DNA from: Palsa-461 sp040414865
Lineage (GTDB): Bacteria > Actinomycetota > Acidimicrobiia > Acidimicrobiales > RAAP-2
Assembly (NCBI GenBank): GCA_040414865.1
Contig: JBEDUR010000053.1
Span: forward strand, 1-32,153
DNA length: 32,153 bases
Direction of reading: 5' to 3'
The notes under the pieces were generated by a model that was given only the letters and a program-made list of their open reading frames with translations, made no database searches and had not been told where the DNA came from. The number at the start of each line of letters is the position of its first letter. The stretch's first letter is position 1. Shown here in pieces: positions 23,792-32,092 of the stretch. Position numbers and translations under genes: made by a program.

Positions 23792-24820
23792 GTGAGCGAT
23801 CCGCGCTCGGCCGAGGGCTCTCCAGTCCGGGTCCGGTGGTATGCCACCACGCCAAGAGTGCTCAGATACGTGTGGGGCGCACTGGTAGTCCTCACGGCTC
23901 TGGAGGCGGCGAGGGAGCTCTTCGACCTCGGGGGACCCCAGACGCTGTATGAGTCGTGGTTCCCCGACCTAGTCCTTGGCGCCTCGGCCGCGCTAGTGCT
24001 CGTTCGCGCTGGATACGAGCCCCAGGCCAGGAGCGCCTGGCTATCCATAGGTCTCGCCATGGCCGCGTGGTTTCTTGGTAACGCCTTATGGAACATTGTC
24101 TACGGCTCGGGCACCAACGCCCCCTACCCCAGCTTCGCCGACGTCTTGTGGTTGCTGTGGTACCCGTTGATGGCGTTGGGGATCTTTTATCTCGTCCGGC
24201 TCCGGGTGCCCCGGTTCGTCCTGGATCGGTGGATGGACGGCATGGCCGTCGTCTTCATCGTGCTGTCCATCGGCGTCGCCGTGGTGATCGAGCCCGACTT
24301 CTCCCATGCGGTCCACGGAGACTTTTCCACCATCGTGGGATTCAGCTACCCGATCCTCGACGTGCTTCTGATCGGTGCCATCCTGGGCGTTTTCGGACTG
24401 CTTGGTTGGCGGCCGGACAAGGTCTTTCTTCTCCTCGGGCTGGGGACGCTGGCTTCAGCCACAGTGGATGCCACCTTCGCGGTGCAGCAGGCCAAAGGCG
24501 TCGCGCAAGACAACCACTACGCCTTCGTTTGGACGCTTGGGGCGCTCCTCATTGCCTATGCGGCCTGGGTTCGGAACCCCGAGACAGCCGACGAAGTCCA
24601 CCAGGTCGTGGGCCTACGGGCAGTTGCCTTGCCCCTTGTGGCCCAAGCGTTTGCTATCGGGATCCAGCTATACGCCTACTTCCGGCCGATCCCTCCGGTC
24701 GAACGGCTCATCACCGTCGCCGTGCTGGTGGTGTCCTGCGTTCAGATCCTTCTCACTCGACCCCGCTTGGCGACAAACCCCGTTGATCGACATCAATCTG
24801 AACCTGAGGCACAGGAGTGA
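23792..24820 (+). CDS. Ten-segment membrane protein resembling the sensor part of GGDEF-EAL proteins
   Basis: A 342-residue integral membrane protein with about ten hydrophobic segments spread from residue 24 to 325. The motif YPSFADVLWLLWYPL after the third segment and FSYPILDVLLIGAILGVF in the middle resemble the N-terminal membrane domain of many actinobacterial diguanylate cyclase/phosphodiesterase proteins. In those, GGDEF and EAL domains follow directly; here the chain stops about 18 residues after the last membrane segment, and no such domain is encoded in the next 378 bases. It may be a stand-alone sensor, a truncated enzyme, or an unrelated family. GTG 23792 has no clear Shine-Dalgarno sequence; a perfect palindrome ends 30 bases before it. 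Confidence 0.7.
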   Translation: MSDPRSAEGSPVRVRWYATTPRVLRYVWGALVVLTALEAARELFDLGGPQTLYESWFPDLVLGASAALVLVRAGYEPQARSAWLSIGLAMAAWFLGNALWNIVYGSGTNAPYPSFADVLWLLWYPLMALGIFYLVRLRVPRFVLDRWMDGMAVVFIVLSIGVAVVIEPDFSHAVHGDFSTIVGFSYPILDVLLIGAILGVFGLLGWRPDKVFLLLGLGTLASATVDATFAVQQAKGVAQDNHYAFVWTLGALLIAYAAWVRNPETADEVHQVVGLRAVALPLVAQAFAIGIQLYAYFRPIPPVERLITVAVLVVSCVQILLTRPRLATNPVDRHQSEPEAQE

Positions 24821-25198
24821 CCTGAATAGCGCAGCTCGAAGTCTGCGCAGCTCAGCGGCCCCCGAAAACTTCTCCGACGCGCCGACCTCACAGGCCCAGA
24901 CGGAGCGCCCGCCTCACGTGCGGGCGGCCGGCATCTACCGACGATGCGGTGCCCAGCATGACGGGCGAACTCGCCGCACGGGATGGGTTTGCAGCCCGCT
25001 CGGGGTCGACCCAGGCCAGAGCCACAAGCGAGTCTCGGTGGGCCTGTTCGAGCTCAGATGCTTTCGTCGCCCCCGAGAAGACCTGCTGCAGAAGAATGAT
25101 CGAGTGGGGCAGCTACGCTGCGCCGCATCACCAGACCCCAGCCCGCGGCTTTCACCGGTGGGACGTGGGCTCGCTTCCTCAGGGCTAGGAGCGACATC
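24821..25198. other. Intergenic stretch after the membrane sensor gene
   Basis: No convincing gene. A 7-bp stem with a 7-base loop (CGCCCGC/GCGGGCG, 24906-24926) lies 86 bases after the preceding stop and could act as a weak terminator. I searched the translations for GGDEF- or EAL-like residues and saw none. Confidence 0.4.
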
Positions 25199-25660
25199 AT
25201 GCATAGTGGCAACGAGGGCTTCGACCACATGACGATGGTCGTGACCGACCTCGAGGAAGCCAAGGGTTTCTTCGAGCTCTTGGGGTTCGAGGAGTCCCGG
25301 GCGGTGGTCGTCTCCGGGGAGGAAATGTCTCGGTACATGGGTATCCCTGAATGGGAGGCCGACCATGTGACCTTGGCCCTACGGGACGCGCAGTCTTATC
25401 AAGAGATCCAGCTTCTTCGGTTCCACAACCCCCAACCGATGATCGACCCCGAGGCCGGGAGCCTCACGAGGACCGGGTTCAACCACGTGTGCTTTCGCGT
25501 TCGGGACCTGGCTGGTCTCCTCGCCCGACTCAAGCAGCATCAGATCAGCACCAAGAACGACGTCATGACCTTTCATGATCGACGCCTCGTGTTCCTGGAA
25601 GGTCCCGCTGGCGTTACGGTGGAGCTGGCCGAGTGGATGGTGGCACCTCCACACTCGTGA
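25199..25660 (+). CDS. VOC family protein, glyoxalase I-like
   Basis: A 153-residue protein with two beta-alpha-beta-beta-beta modules. FDHMTMVVTDLEEAKGFFELLGF (8-30) opens module one and FNHVCFRVRDLAGLLARLKQH (94-114) opens module two. The metal-ligand pattern of glyoxalase I is complete: His10, Glu69 (in YQEIQLLRF), His96 and Glu143 (in VTVELAEW). It may be a lactoylglutathione-lyase-like or epimerase enzyme; the substrate is not determined. ATG 25199 has TAGGAG seven bases upstream. The next gene starts nine bases after its stop, suggesting co-transcription with the DUF2332 protein. Confidence 0.86.
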   Translation: MHSGNEGFDHMTMVVTDLEEAKGFFELLGFEESRAVVVSGEEMSRYMGIPEWEADHVTLALRDAQSYQEIQLLRFHNPQPMIDPEAGSLTRTGFNHVCFRVRDLAGLLARLKQHQISTKNDVMTFHDRRLVFLEGPAGVTVELAEWMVAPPHS

Positions 25661-25669
25661 CACTCAGAG

Positions 25670-26830
25670 GTGGCGCGACCACACTCTCTGATTGCACAAA
25701 CTGATTTCCTCATGCCCTCCGTGTCGCAAGTTCGTGATCAAGCGATCGAAGTGGCCCGAGGGTGGTCGCCGCCCGGCGCGCCCGACTCCTGGCGGCTCAC
25801 CGCGGCAATCTTCGATGCCATCGCCGATAACAACGCGCTCCTTGTGGCCATCGCCGCGCTGCCGGAGGACCGTCTGCCGGCCTTGCTCGCCAGTGCCGCC
25901 ATCAGCTTTCTTGCCCGACGCGACCCCACGGCGGCGATCAGCACGTACTTTCCCATCCCGGGAGCCTCCCAGCCTCGCTTCGACCCGGAATTCTTCGTGA
26001 CGTTCCGCAGCTTTTGCTCGACCCACCTCGACGAGGTCCTTGCGGTCTGCCGCCAGCGCTGTTACCAGATGAATGAGGTCGCCCGCTGCAGCCAACTTGC
26101 CTGTGGACTGGCCGCGGCCGTCGGGCCCTCCGACGAGCCGATCGCCCTTGTCGATCTGGGGACCGGGGCCGGGTTGGCCCTCGCGCTGGACCGCTATCAC
26201 TATCGGCTGGGAGAGCGCTCTCTCGGGCGGCCCAATAGCGTGCTGAGGCTTTCTTGCGCCATCGAGGGCAGCCGACTCCCGCCCTTCTCTCGCCTCCCGC
26301 ACATCGCCGAACGCATCGGAATCGACCTCGATCCGATCGACCTCGAGAACGAGGAGGGCCGAGAGTGGGTGGAAGCCTGCGCCCCGCCCGAGGAGGCGGC
26401 CCTAGCGCGACTGACCGCCGCGGTGGAGGTGGTCCGGCGTAACCCACCGACGATCCTGGGTGGTGACGCGGTCGAGGTCCTCCCCCACGTACTCCACGAC
26501 CTGCCGACGGGCCGGAGCGTGGTGGTGATCGACTCCTACACCGCAGTGTTCCTGCCGGAGGACCGCCGCCTTCTCCTGGCCGAGGCCCTGGCCGAGGCGG
26601 GCCGGACCCGGACGGTCATTTGGTTGTCCCTGGATCCCCTGGTCCCCCTTGGGCCGTCCGGCCGTCACAGCGTGCAGGGACTGCCTATGCCGGACCGCCT
26701 GGTCGCCGACTACCAGCAACAGGGAGTCTTCGCCGTGCTTGCGGCCCAGCGGTTTGCCGGCGGCTCCAGACAAGGGCGGCTGCTGGCCCGAAGCCACCCA
26801 TCGGGGGCATGGATGGAGTGGCTCGATTAG
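25670..26830 (+). CDS. DUF2332 family protein
   Basis: A protein of up to 386 residues. DUF2332 hallmarks are present: IALVDLGTGAGLALALDRYHY in the middle, RIGIDLDPIDLENEEGREWVEAC, and SVVVIDSYTAVFLPEDRRLLLAEAL near the C-terminus. The glycine-rich LGTGAG resembles a methyltransferase motif I, but no activity is established for this family as far as I know. The start is unclear: GTG 25670 sits nine bases after the VOC stop, and ATG 25712 (residue 15) may be the real start. It probably shares a transcript with the upstream VOC gene and converges with the GNAT gene 24 bases away. Confidence 0.85.
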   Translation: MARPHSLIAQTDFLMPSVSQVRDQAIEVARGWSPPGAPDSWRLTAAIFDAIADNNALLVAIAALPEDRLPALLASAAISFLARRDPTAAISTYFPIPGASQPRFDPEFFVTFRSFCSTHLDEVLAVCRQRCYQMNEVARCSQLACGLAAAVGPSDEPIALVDLGTGAGLALALDRYHYRLGERSLGRPNSVLRLSCAIEGSRLPPFSRLPHIAERIGIDLDPIDLENEEGREWVEACAPPEEAALARLTAAVEVVRRNPPTILGGDAVEVLPHVLHDLPTGRSVVVIDSYTAVFLPEDRRLLLAEALAEAGRTRTVIWLSLDPLVPLGPSGRHSVQGLPMPDRLVADYQQQGVFAVLAAQRFAGGSRQGRLLARSHPSGAWMEWLD

Positions 26831-26854
26831 CGATCTACGTCTCCAGCGCTGAGA

Positions 26855-27388
26855 TCACAACGTCAGCTCGTATGACCGAATAACGAGTCCGTTTGGGCGG
26901 GTGATGTCCTCTCGGCGGACAAACCCCAGTTCTTCATACAGCGAGCGCGCCGCGGTGTTCTCATCACCGGTGTTCAGGGTCAGTCGGCGCTTGCCTTGGG
27001 AACGGGCGACGGAGATGCAATGCTCCATCAACATTCGCCCAATGCCTTGTCGTTGTGCAGAGGGCGCTACGCCGAGGAGCCGGACGTGGGCTTCATCGTC
27101 GGCGAGTTGTGCCGGGTAGTCTTCATCCGGCAACCGATGCCTCGACTCCAGTGTCACAGAGCCAAGTATCTCCCCATGCCTGACAGCAACGAATACCGAG
27201 GCGACGAGGGCTCGGCTTTCGACATCCGCAATACGTTGACGGAACTCTTCCCACGACTCAGAGTCCGCGTCATCCCACGGCTTCCACGCGGAGGCCGTCA
27301 CCCGGCCCGCTTCTTCAAATTCGTCAGGCGTGGCCTCGCGGACATCGATCACTTGAAAATGGTATTTCGGGCCATTGTTCTGACTCAT
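26855..27388 (-). CDS. GNAT family N-acetyltransferase
   Basis: A 177-residue acetyltransferase. Motif A is VRLLGVAPSAQRQGIGRMLMEHCISVA at 102-128 with the acetyl-CoA pyrophosphate loop QRQGIG, and motif B is ENTAARSLYEELGF at 143-156. Earlier residues 66-82 (VFVAVRHGEILGSVTLE) form the central strands. It transfers an acetyl group from acetyl-CoA to an amine; the acceptor is unknown. ATG 27388 is chosen because the longer frame (to 27427) would overlap the divergent methyltransferase gene; neither has a clear ribosome binding site. A decayed relative lies at 22971-23185. Confidence 0.88.
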   Translation of the reverse strand: MSQNNGPKYHFQVIDVREATPDEFEEAGRVTASAWKPWDDADSESWEEFRQRIADVESRALVASVFVAVRHGEILGSVTLESRHRLPDEDYPAQLADDEAHVRLLGVAPSAQRQGIGRMLMEHCISVARSQGKRRLTLNTGDENTAARSLYEELGFVRREDITRPNGLVIRSYELTL

Positions 27389-27401
27389 CGAAGGCAACGA
27401 G

Positions 27402-28184
27402 GTGAGCTGCGCGGGGAGGCATGACACGGCCAGGATCAGCTATGACGAGCAGACAGCTGCCGCGTTCAAGGCCGTCCGCGAGGTCCCCCGTGACGGACTG
27501 TCGGAGTGGCGCGAGGCGGTACGACGTCATCTCCGCCCTTCGCAGGGAATGGTTCTGGTGGACATCGGCGCTGGGACGGGTGCGTTCGCCGCTGCCTTCA
27601 GTGACTGGTTCGACCTCAGCGTCCTCGCAGTTGAACCGTCGGCCGCGATGCGGGATCAGATTCCGCGGGTGCCGGCTATCACGGTGCTTGAGGGAAGTGC
27701 GAGCGCCCTACCGCTGCCGAGTGAATCGGTCGACGCCGCATGGCTCTCCCTCGTTATTCACCACATTGCAGACCTCGAAGTCGCTGCATACGAGATCCGT
27801 CGCATTCTCCGCCCGGGTGCCCCCGTCCTCATCCGACAGGGCTTCCCGGGCAGACTCGACAGGGTCGAGCTTGTCCGATGGTTCCCTGAGACCGCTCGGA
27901 CGGCCGGTACCTACCCTTCGGTCGAGAACACGTGTGAGGCGTTCGCCGCCGCGGGTTTCCACCAGGACGCCTTTGAGCCGGTCCGTGAGACGTACCCGAC
28001 CAGCCTCGCGGCCTTCCTCGGCCAGGTGGACACCTTCCGCCGCGCCGACACTACGATGCGCAACCTCACTGAGGACGAGTTTCTCCGCGGTAAAGAACGT
28101 CTCCGCCGTGCCGTCGACGATTCCGAGGACTCAATAAACCCTGAAGCCAGAAGCAACTGGCTTGACCTCTTGGTCCTGCGCTAA
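27402..28184 (+). CDS. Class I SAM-dependent methyltransferase
   Basis: About 260 residues. The SAM-binding motif VDIGAGTGAF is at 53-62, the acidic residue after strand 2 is in AVEPS (76-80), and RRILRPGAPVLIRQGFPGRLD holds the post-motif segment. The N-terminus RISYDEQTAAAFKAVREVP is typical of small-molecule methyltransferases. The only in-frame start is GTG 27402, without a good ribosome binding site. A better-looking signal, GGGGAGG directly before ATG 27421, is in the wrong frame, so an early frameshift or an unusual start is possible. The gene is divergent from the GNAT gene, with 13 bases between the chosen starts. The substrate is unknown. Confidence 0.85.
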   Translation: MSCAGRHDTARISYDEQTAAAFKAVREVPRDGLSEWREAVRRHLRPSQGMVLVDIGAGTGAFAAAFSDWFDLSVLAVEPSAAMRDQIPRVPAITVLEGSASALPLPSESVDAAWLSLVIHHIADLEVAAYEIRRILRPGAPVLIRQGFPGRLDRVELVRWFPETARTAGTYPSVENTCEAFAAAGFHQDAFEPVRETYPTSLAAFLGQVDTFRRADTTMRNLTEDEFLRGKERLRRAVDDSEDSINPEARSNWLDLLVLR

Positions 28185-28238
28185 CAACACGCGAGGCGGA
28201 CACGCTGCCCCCCCGTTCGGCGCCGACCGTGGGTGAGT

Positions 28239-28282
28239 CGCCTGGGGCATGGTGCTGGAGCTCCTGGTCCGTTCCCCAGGCG
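28239..28282. terminator. Inverted repeat between converging genes
   Basis: CGCCTGGGG and CCCCAGGCG (9 bp) enclose 26 bases that themselves contain GGAGCTCC. It lies 54 bases past the methyltransferase stop, before the converging cupin gene. The long loop and missing T-run make a terminator role uncertain. Confidence 0.25.
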
Positions 28283-28396
28283 CTGGCCGAAGCGCATGAC
28301 GGTGTCCCAACCGGGCGTTTTCCACGGTATCTGCCCACCCGCGTGGGTACGCGTTCGAGGGGTTGAAGTTGTCGTGGGGGTGCTGGGTGGCCTAGC

Positions 28397-28660
28397 TCAT
28401 TCGTGTGCCTCAGCGCAGCGAACCCCTTCCGGCCCCACGGTCGCCCAGTGCTCGGTGCCAGCCTCGAGGGTCAGCCGATCACCAGGCCTCAACACGAGGT
28501 CCTGTTCTCGGGTGTGGAAGACGATCGAGCCCTCCAAGCAACACAGGTGCTTTCGATACGGGTGGGAGTGTGCCCCATAGCGATCGCCAGGCCCATTGAC
28601 CCAGGTCGAGACGGTCCGGCCGGCCGCGGCCATCTCCATGGCAAAACCGTCATCGCTCAT
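28397..28660 (-). CDS. Small cupin-domain protein
   Basis: An 87-residue single cupin barrel. Motif 1 is GPGDRYGAHSHPYRKHLCCLEG at 23-44 with His31, His33 and Glu43 as possible metal ligands (Lys37 and His38 also lie there). Motif 2 is LRPGDRLTLEAGTEHWATVG at 57-76, with His71 in the usual last ligand place. Such small cupins can be isomerases, dioxygenases or ligand-binding proteins; nothing here decides. ATG 28660 opens the frame; there is no clear Shine-Dalgarno sequence. The GC-rich codons and full motif set support a real gene. Confidence 0.82.
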   Translation of the reverse strand: MSDDGFAMEMAAAGRTVSTWVNGPGDRYGAHSHPYRKHLCCLEGSIVFHTREQDLVLRPGDRLTLEAGTEHWATVGPEGVRCAEAHE

Positions 28661-29015
28661 CTGACCATCAAGTGTGCTTCGGCCCAGGGCTCACTGGCTC
28701 GAAGGTCTCCTCGACCAAGCAATGACTCAGCCTCCCAGCATTGGCTCCGAACGTGCTTCCACGCCTGCTGGTTCCCACCGCACCCTAAAGCACCGACAGC
28801 CGGGGCCTTCCTATTGCGGTTGTCGGTGGTCTGTGCCTTAGCGGGATCTTCAGTGCCGCATCGCCACCCAGCCGAGCAGCCATCCCGCTCGAATGAGGGC
28901 AATGTCCGGGCGCTCCATCATCGGAAGCCCGGGGCATTCGGGGTCCTCGGAACCAACCGACCCCCAAGCCCTGCCAGTCCGTCTCTTTGCCAGCGCGCTG
29001 AGTAGGGTCGAGCTG
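28661..29015. other. Divergent intergenic region, no gene seen
   Basis: This 355-base gap separates the cupin start from the CoA-transferase start. The CoA-transferase frame stays open back to 28893, but that part is not family-like. No convincing gene, RNA or repeat was seen apart from the -10 element at 29003. Confidence 0.4.
29003..29008 (+). promoter_or_regulatory. -10 element for a leaderless CoA-transferase transcript
   Basis: TAGGGT is followed by seven bases and ATG 29016. The same GGG might be read as a weak ribosome binding site, so the evidence is less clean than at the tricorn gene. Confidence 0.35.
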
Positions 29016-30239
29016 ATGTCGAATGTGGGCCTGGTGGATGTGCGAGTCCTCGAGTTGGGTATCGCGATTGCTGCGCCCCACTGTGCACAGATCCTTTCGG
29101 ACCACGGCGCGGAGGTCATCCGAATCGAACCACCTGGAGGTGACCGGACCCGATGGGCCTTGCCGCACCACAAAGGAGTGAGTCTCTACTTTGCCGCCCA
29201 CAATCGAGGGAAGCGCAGCATAATCATCGACCTCAAGTCCCGCGAGGGGCGCGAGCTCTTTTTGGACCTGGCCGAGGGTTCAGATGTCATCGTGACCAAC
29301 TACGGCCCCGACGTGCCGCGCGAGCTCGGGATCGATTACGAAACCGTGAAAGCCCGCAACCCCGGCATCGTCTACGCCCACATCACCGGGTTCGGTTCGA
29401 CGGGCCCAGATCGTGACTTCGGAGCCTACGACGGCATCATCCAGTCGATGAGCGGCGTGCCCTATCTAACCGGGACCGGGGAGGAGCCCGTTCTGGTCGG
29501 GCCGTTTATCGCTGACCACTTCGCGGCTGCTCACGCTGCCATCGGCATCATGTCCGCCTTGGCAGCACGCGGGACCGATGCGACTGGGTCTGGGGGCTTC
29601 GTCGATCTCAGCATGCTCGGTGCCTACACAACCGTCCTGGCTCACCACGTGGGCGACGCGGTGGACAATGCGATCGAACCCCAAGCGACGGGCAACCTGG
29701 TGCCGATCGCGTTCGCGAACACCTTCCCAGCCGTCGACGGGCACGTCTATCTGGCCCCCCTGTCTCCGACGGCGTGGCGAGCGTTCTGCGAGATCGCCAA
29801 CCTGCCCGAATGGCTGGTCGCGGCCGATCGGCAGTGGATCCTCGCCGAAGGCCGTGCGTTCGCCGAAGAGCCGGTGGCCGAGTGGTGTGCCACACGCTCG
29901 CGGGAGGAGATCGTTTCGACCCTTCGTGCGGCCGGGATTCCCTGTGGCCCGGTACGTCGGGCGGGCGAGACCGTTCAGGACTCGGGGTTATGGGAGCGAG
30001 GGCACCTCCTCGAGGTCAGCGCACCGGTGGGTCTCGGCGGGCGAGGCGAGGTGAAGGTGACCGTTCCCGGACCGGTCATCGCCGCGCCGGATGGGACACT
30101 CCCGCAGCAGCGACGGGTCCCGGCAGCTGGCGAGCACACCCGCGAAGTCCTGTCCGAGGCGGGCCTGACGACCGAGGCACTCGACCGACTCCTGCAGATG
30201 AAGGTAATCGAGGAGCCGGCGGCCAATCAGGGGAGGTAG
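29016..30239 (+). CDS. CaiB/BaiF family CoA-transferase
   Basis: A 407-residue class III CoA-transferase, the usual length. It opens with VDVRVLELGIAIAAPHCAQILSDHGAEVIRIEPPGGD (7-43), then NRGKRSIIIDLKSREGRELFLDL (63-85) and HITGFGSTGPDRDFGAYDGIIQSMSG (122-147). Asp139 in AYDG is in the position of the catalytic Asp169 of formyl-CoA transferase, which forms an aspartyl-CoA intermediate. It moves CoA between carboxylic acids; the acid is unknown (carnitine, bile acid, aromatic or dicarboxylic acids are known for relatives). ATG 29016 is chosen over the longer frame because similarity begins there. Its 3' end overlaps the converging carboxylase gene by 13 bases. Confidence 0.92.
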   Translation: MSNVGLVDVRVLELGIAIAAPHCAQILSDHGAEVIRIEPPGGDRTRWALPHHKGVSLYFAAHNRGKRSIIIDLKSREGRELFLDLAEGSDVIVTNYGPDVPRELGIDYETVKARNPGIVYAHITGFGSTGPDRDFGAYDGIIQSMSGVPYLTGTGEEPVLVGPFIADHFAAAHAAIGIMSALAARGTDATGSGGFVDLSMLGAYTTVLAHHVGDAVDNAIEPQATGNLVPIAFANTFPAVDGHVYLAPLSPTAWRAFCEIANLPEWLVAADRQWILAEGRAFAEEPVAEWCATRSREEIVSTLRAAGIPCGPVRRAGETVQDSGLWERGHLLEVSAPVGLGGRGEVKVTVPGPVIAAPDGTLPQQRRVPAAGEHTREVLSEAGLTTEALDRLLQMKVIEEPAANQGR

Positions 30240-31777
30240 GGCAAATTCGAGAAGCCGGCTTGGGCGGCCAGCACCCGCTGCGCGTCGTGTACGAACTCGA
30301 CAAGAACGCTTCGGGTCTCCGCCGGGTCGATGATGTCCTGCGCAGTGGCCTCGGCCGTTCGGAAGGGCGAGGCGACGGCCTCGAGCTCCGCCTCGATTTC
30401 CTCGCGCTTCGCCTCTGGGTCGGGGGCAGACTCGATCACGCGGCGGTAGGCGGCCGACGCGCCCCCGACGATGTGCATCGAGCCCCAACGAGCTGAGGGC
30501 CAGGCGTAACGGCGGAACATTCCGCTCGGCCGGTGCTGGCATTGTCCTGCCACCCCGTAGAGCCGGCCGATCACGAAGGTAATCCACGGCATCGTGCTGC
30601 GGCACACCGTCGCGACGAGCCTGGCTCCAGCCCGCTCGATGCCGGATCGCTCGGCATCGGGCCCTACGAAGAAGCCGGGCTCGTCGGCGAAGGAGATGAG
30701 CGGCAGGTTGAACCGGTCGCACAGTTCCATGAGCTTGATCACCTTGGAGCCCGCTGCGACGTCCGTCGACCCACCGAGATGGGCCGGATTGTTGGCCATC
30801 AGGCCCACGGGCCATCCATCGACTCGGGCCAACCCGACGACTCGCGATCGGCCATAGAGGGGGCCGATCTCGAAGAACGAGCCGACGTCCACGACGGCTT
30901 CGATCAACCTGTGGGGGTCAAAGGCTTGCCGGCGGTCTTCGGGCACAAGGTCGCGCAGAGCCGAGCCCGGGAGCCCGGGCTCTTCTGCCGCCCAGCGCGG
31001 CGGCAATTCGTCTGAGCTCGATGGCATATATGAAAGGAACAGACGAACCTGCTCGACGGCCTCCTCCTCGCTGTCGGCTGGGTTGTCCACCGTCCCGCTC
31101 AACGCGGTGTGCAGATGAGCACCGCCAAGTTCGTCTTTGGCAAGGTCGAGCCCGAGCGCCGCCTTAACCACCGGTGGCCCACCAGGAAACAGCTGAGCCG
31201 TGCCGCGCACCATCACGTTGAAGTGGCAGAGGCAGGCGTTAATGGCCGGCAACCCAGCGACCGAACCGAGTACCGTAGACACGACCGGCACCTGCTGGAG
31301 CAACTCGACATCGAATTGCGACCAGACGTTGCCGTCGGGCAGGTACGTGCGGCCCAGCTCCGAGAAGCCTCTGACGCTGCCGCCGCTGGCATCGAGCAGG
31401 CGGACATAGGGAAGACGCCATTCGAGCGCACGGCGGGTTGGGCTCGGCTCCGCGCCGAGACCGCCAGATCCCGATCCGGATCCGCCCCGAACCGTGAAGT
31501 CACCGGCGCTGACCACGATCTTGCGACCGTCAATCATGCAGAAGCCGTGGACCTCACCTTTGGGCGTGAAGTCCACGAGCTCGTTCTCCTTGTAGCTACC
31601 GCGCCCGGCCAGAATGCCGAACTCCTTGAAGGAGTCCGGATCAGCCAGGAGGTCGATCCGCTCCCGAGCGGTCAGCTTTTCTTGCTCGTGTTGGCGGGCG
31701 ACCGCCTCCGGGCCCCCCATCTGGAGGGCCATCTCTTGGCGCCGCCGAAGTTCGGAGAGCTCCCGCTCCCAGGCCAC
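30227..31777 (-). CDS. Acyl-CoA carboxylase carboxyltransferase (beta) subunit
   Basis: A 516-residue carboxyltransferase of the propionyl/methylcrotonyl-CoA carboxylase type. The N-terminus has the family start with KLTARERIDLLADPDSFKEFG. The second half shows VVDVGSFFEIGPLYGRSRVVGLARVDGWPVGLMANNP, GGSTDVAAGSKVIKLMELCDRFNLPLISFADEPGF and a late VGGASAAYRR. It would move a carboxyl group from biotin to an acyl-CoA in the cytosol. No biotin carboxylase/biotin carrier (alpha) subunit gene is adjacent, so the partner must be elsewhere, or the protein acts in another context such as a decarboxylase. GTG 31777 lies eight bases after TACACT. It converges with the CoA-transferase gene. The acyl-CoA substrate is not determined. 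Confidence 0.9.
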   Translation of the reverse strand: MAWERELSELRRRQEMALQMGGPEAVARQHEQEKLTARERIDLLADPDSFKEFGILAGRGSYKENELVDFTPKGEVHGFCMIDGRKIVVSAGDFTVRGGSGSGSGGLGAEPSPTRRALEWRLPYVRLLDASGGSVRGFSELGRTYLPDGNVWSQFDVELLQQVPVVSTVLGSVAGLPAINACLCHFNVMVRGTAQLFPGGPPVVKAALGLDLAKDELGGAHLHTALSGTVDNPADSEEEAVEQVRLFLSYMPSSSDELPPRWAAEEPGLPGSALRDLVPEDRRQAFDPHRLIEAVVDVGSFFEIGPLYGRSRVVGLARVDGWPVGLMANNPAHLGGSTDVAAGSKVIKLMELCDRFNLPLISFADEPGFFVGPDAERSGIERAGARLVATVCRSTMPWITFVIGRLYGVAGQCQHRPSGMFRRYAWPSARWGSMHIVGGASAAYRRVIESAPDPEAKREEIEAELEAVASPFRTAEATAQDIIDPAETRSVLVEFVHDAQRVLAAQAGFSNLPYLP

Positions 31778-31785
31778 GCTGCGGG

Positions 31786-31791
31786 AGTGTA
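31786..31791 (-). promoter_or_regulatory. -10 element for a leaderless carboxyltransferase transcript
   Basis: On the minus strand TACACT is followed by eight bases and the GTG start at 31777. No Shine-Dalgarno sequence is present. Confidence 0.35.
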
Positions 31792-32092
31792 CTGAGCGTC
31801 AGAGCATTTTGAAGCCCCTTTCGACCAATTCGGGCCCTCACGCTTCGGGTTCGCCAGCTGTGACCAGCGCTCCAGCTCCTCTAGGCGCCCGCTTGTGTTG
31901 CACCCTCATCATCGACATAACCCGACAGGCGTTGAGTTCTGAGCCACGCCTCGAAACGGCCCTCGAGGAGTGTCTCGCGGTCGATGCCCCCTTCGGAGCG
32001 CCCACCGAAGCGCTGCCCGCTTGTCTTCAGCCTGTGCCCCGCTCCTTTCGCACCAAGGCGTCGAATGGGTTCTGTGACAGAGTGAGGAACCT
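31792..32092. other. Divergent intergenic region, no gene seen
   Basis: About 300 bases upstream of both the carboxyltransferase and the last partial gene. The 75-codon minus-strand frame inside it (31909-32136) has an unlikely composition and overlaps the start of the partial gene. Nothing else is recognised. Confidence 0.4.

Noticed and set aside
24906..24926. CGCCCGC/GCGGGCG hairpin after the membrane sensor gene as a terminator
   Set aside because: The stem is only 7 bp, there is no T-run, and such repeats are common in GC-rich DNA, so I mention it only within the intergenic entry.
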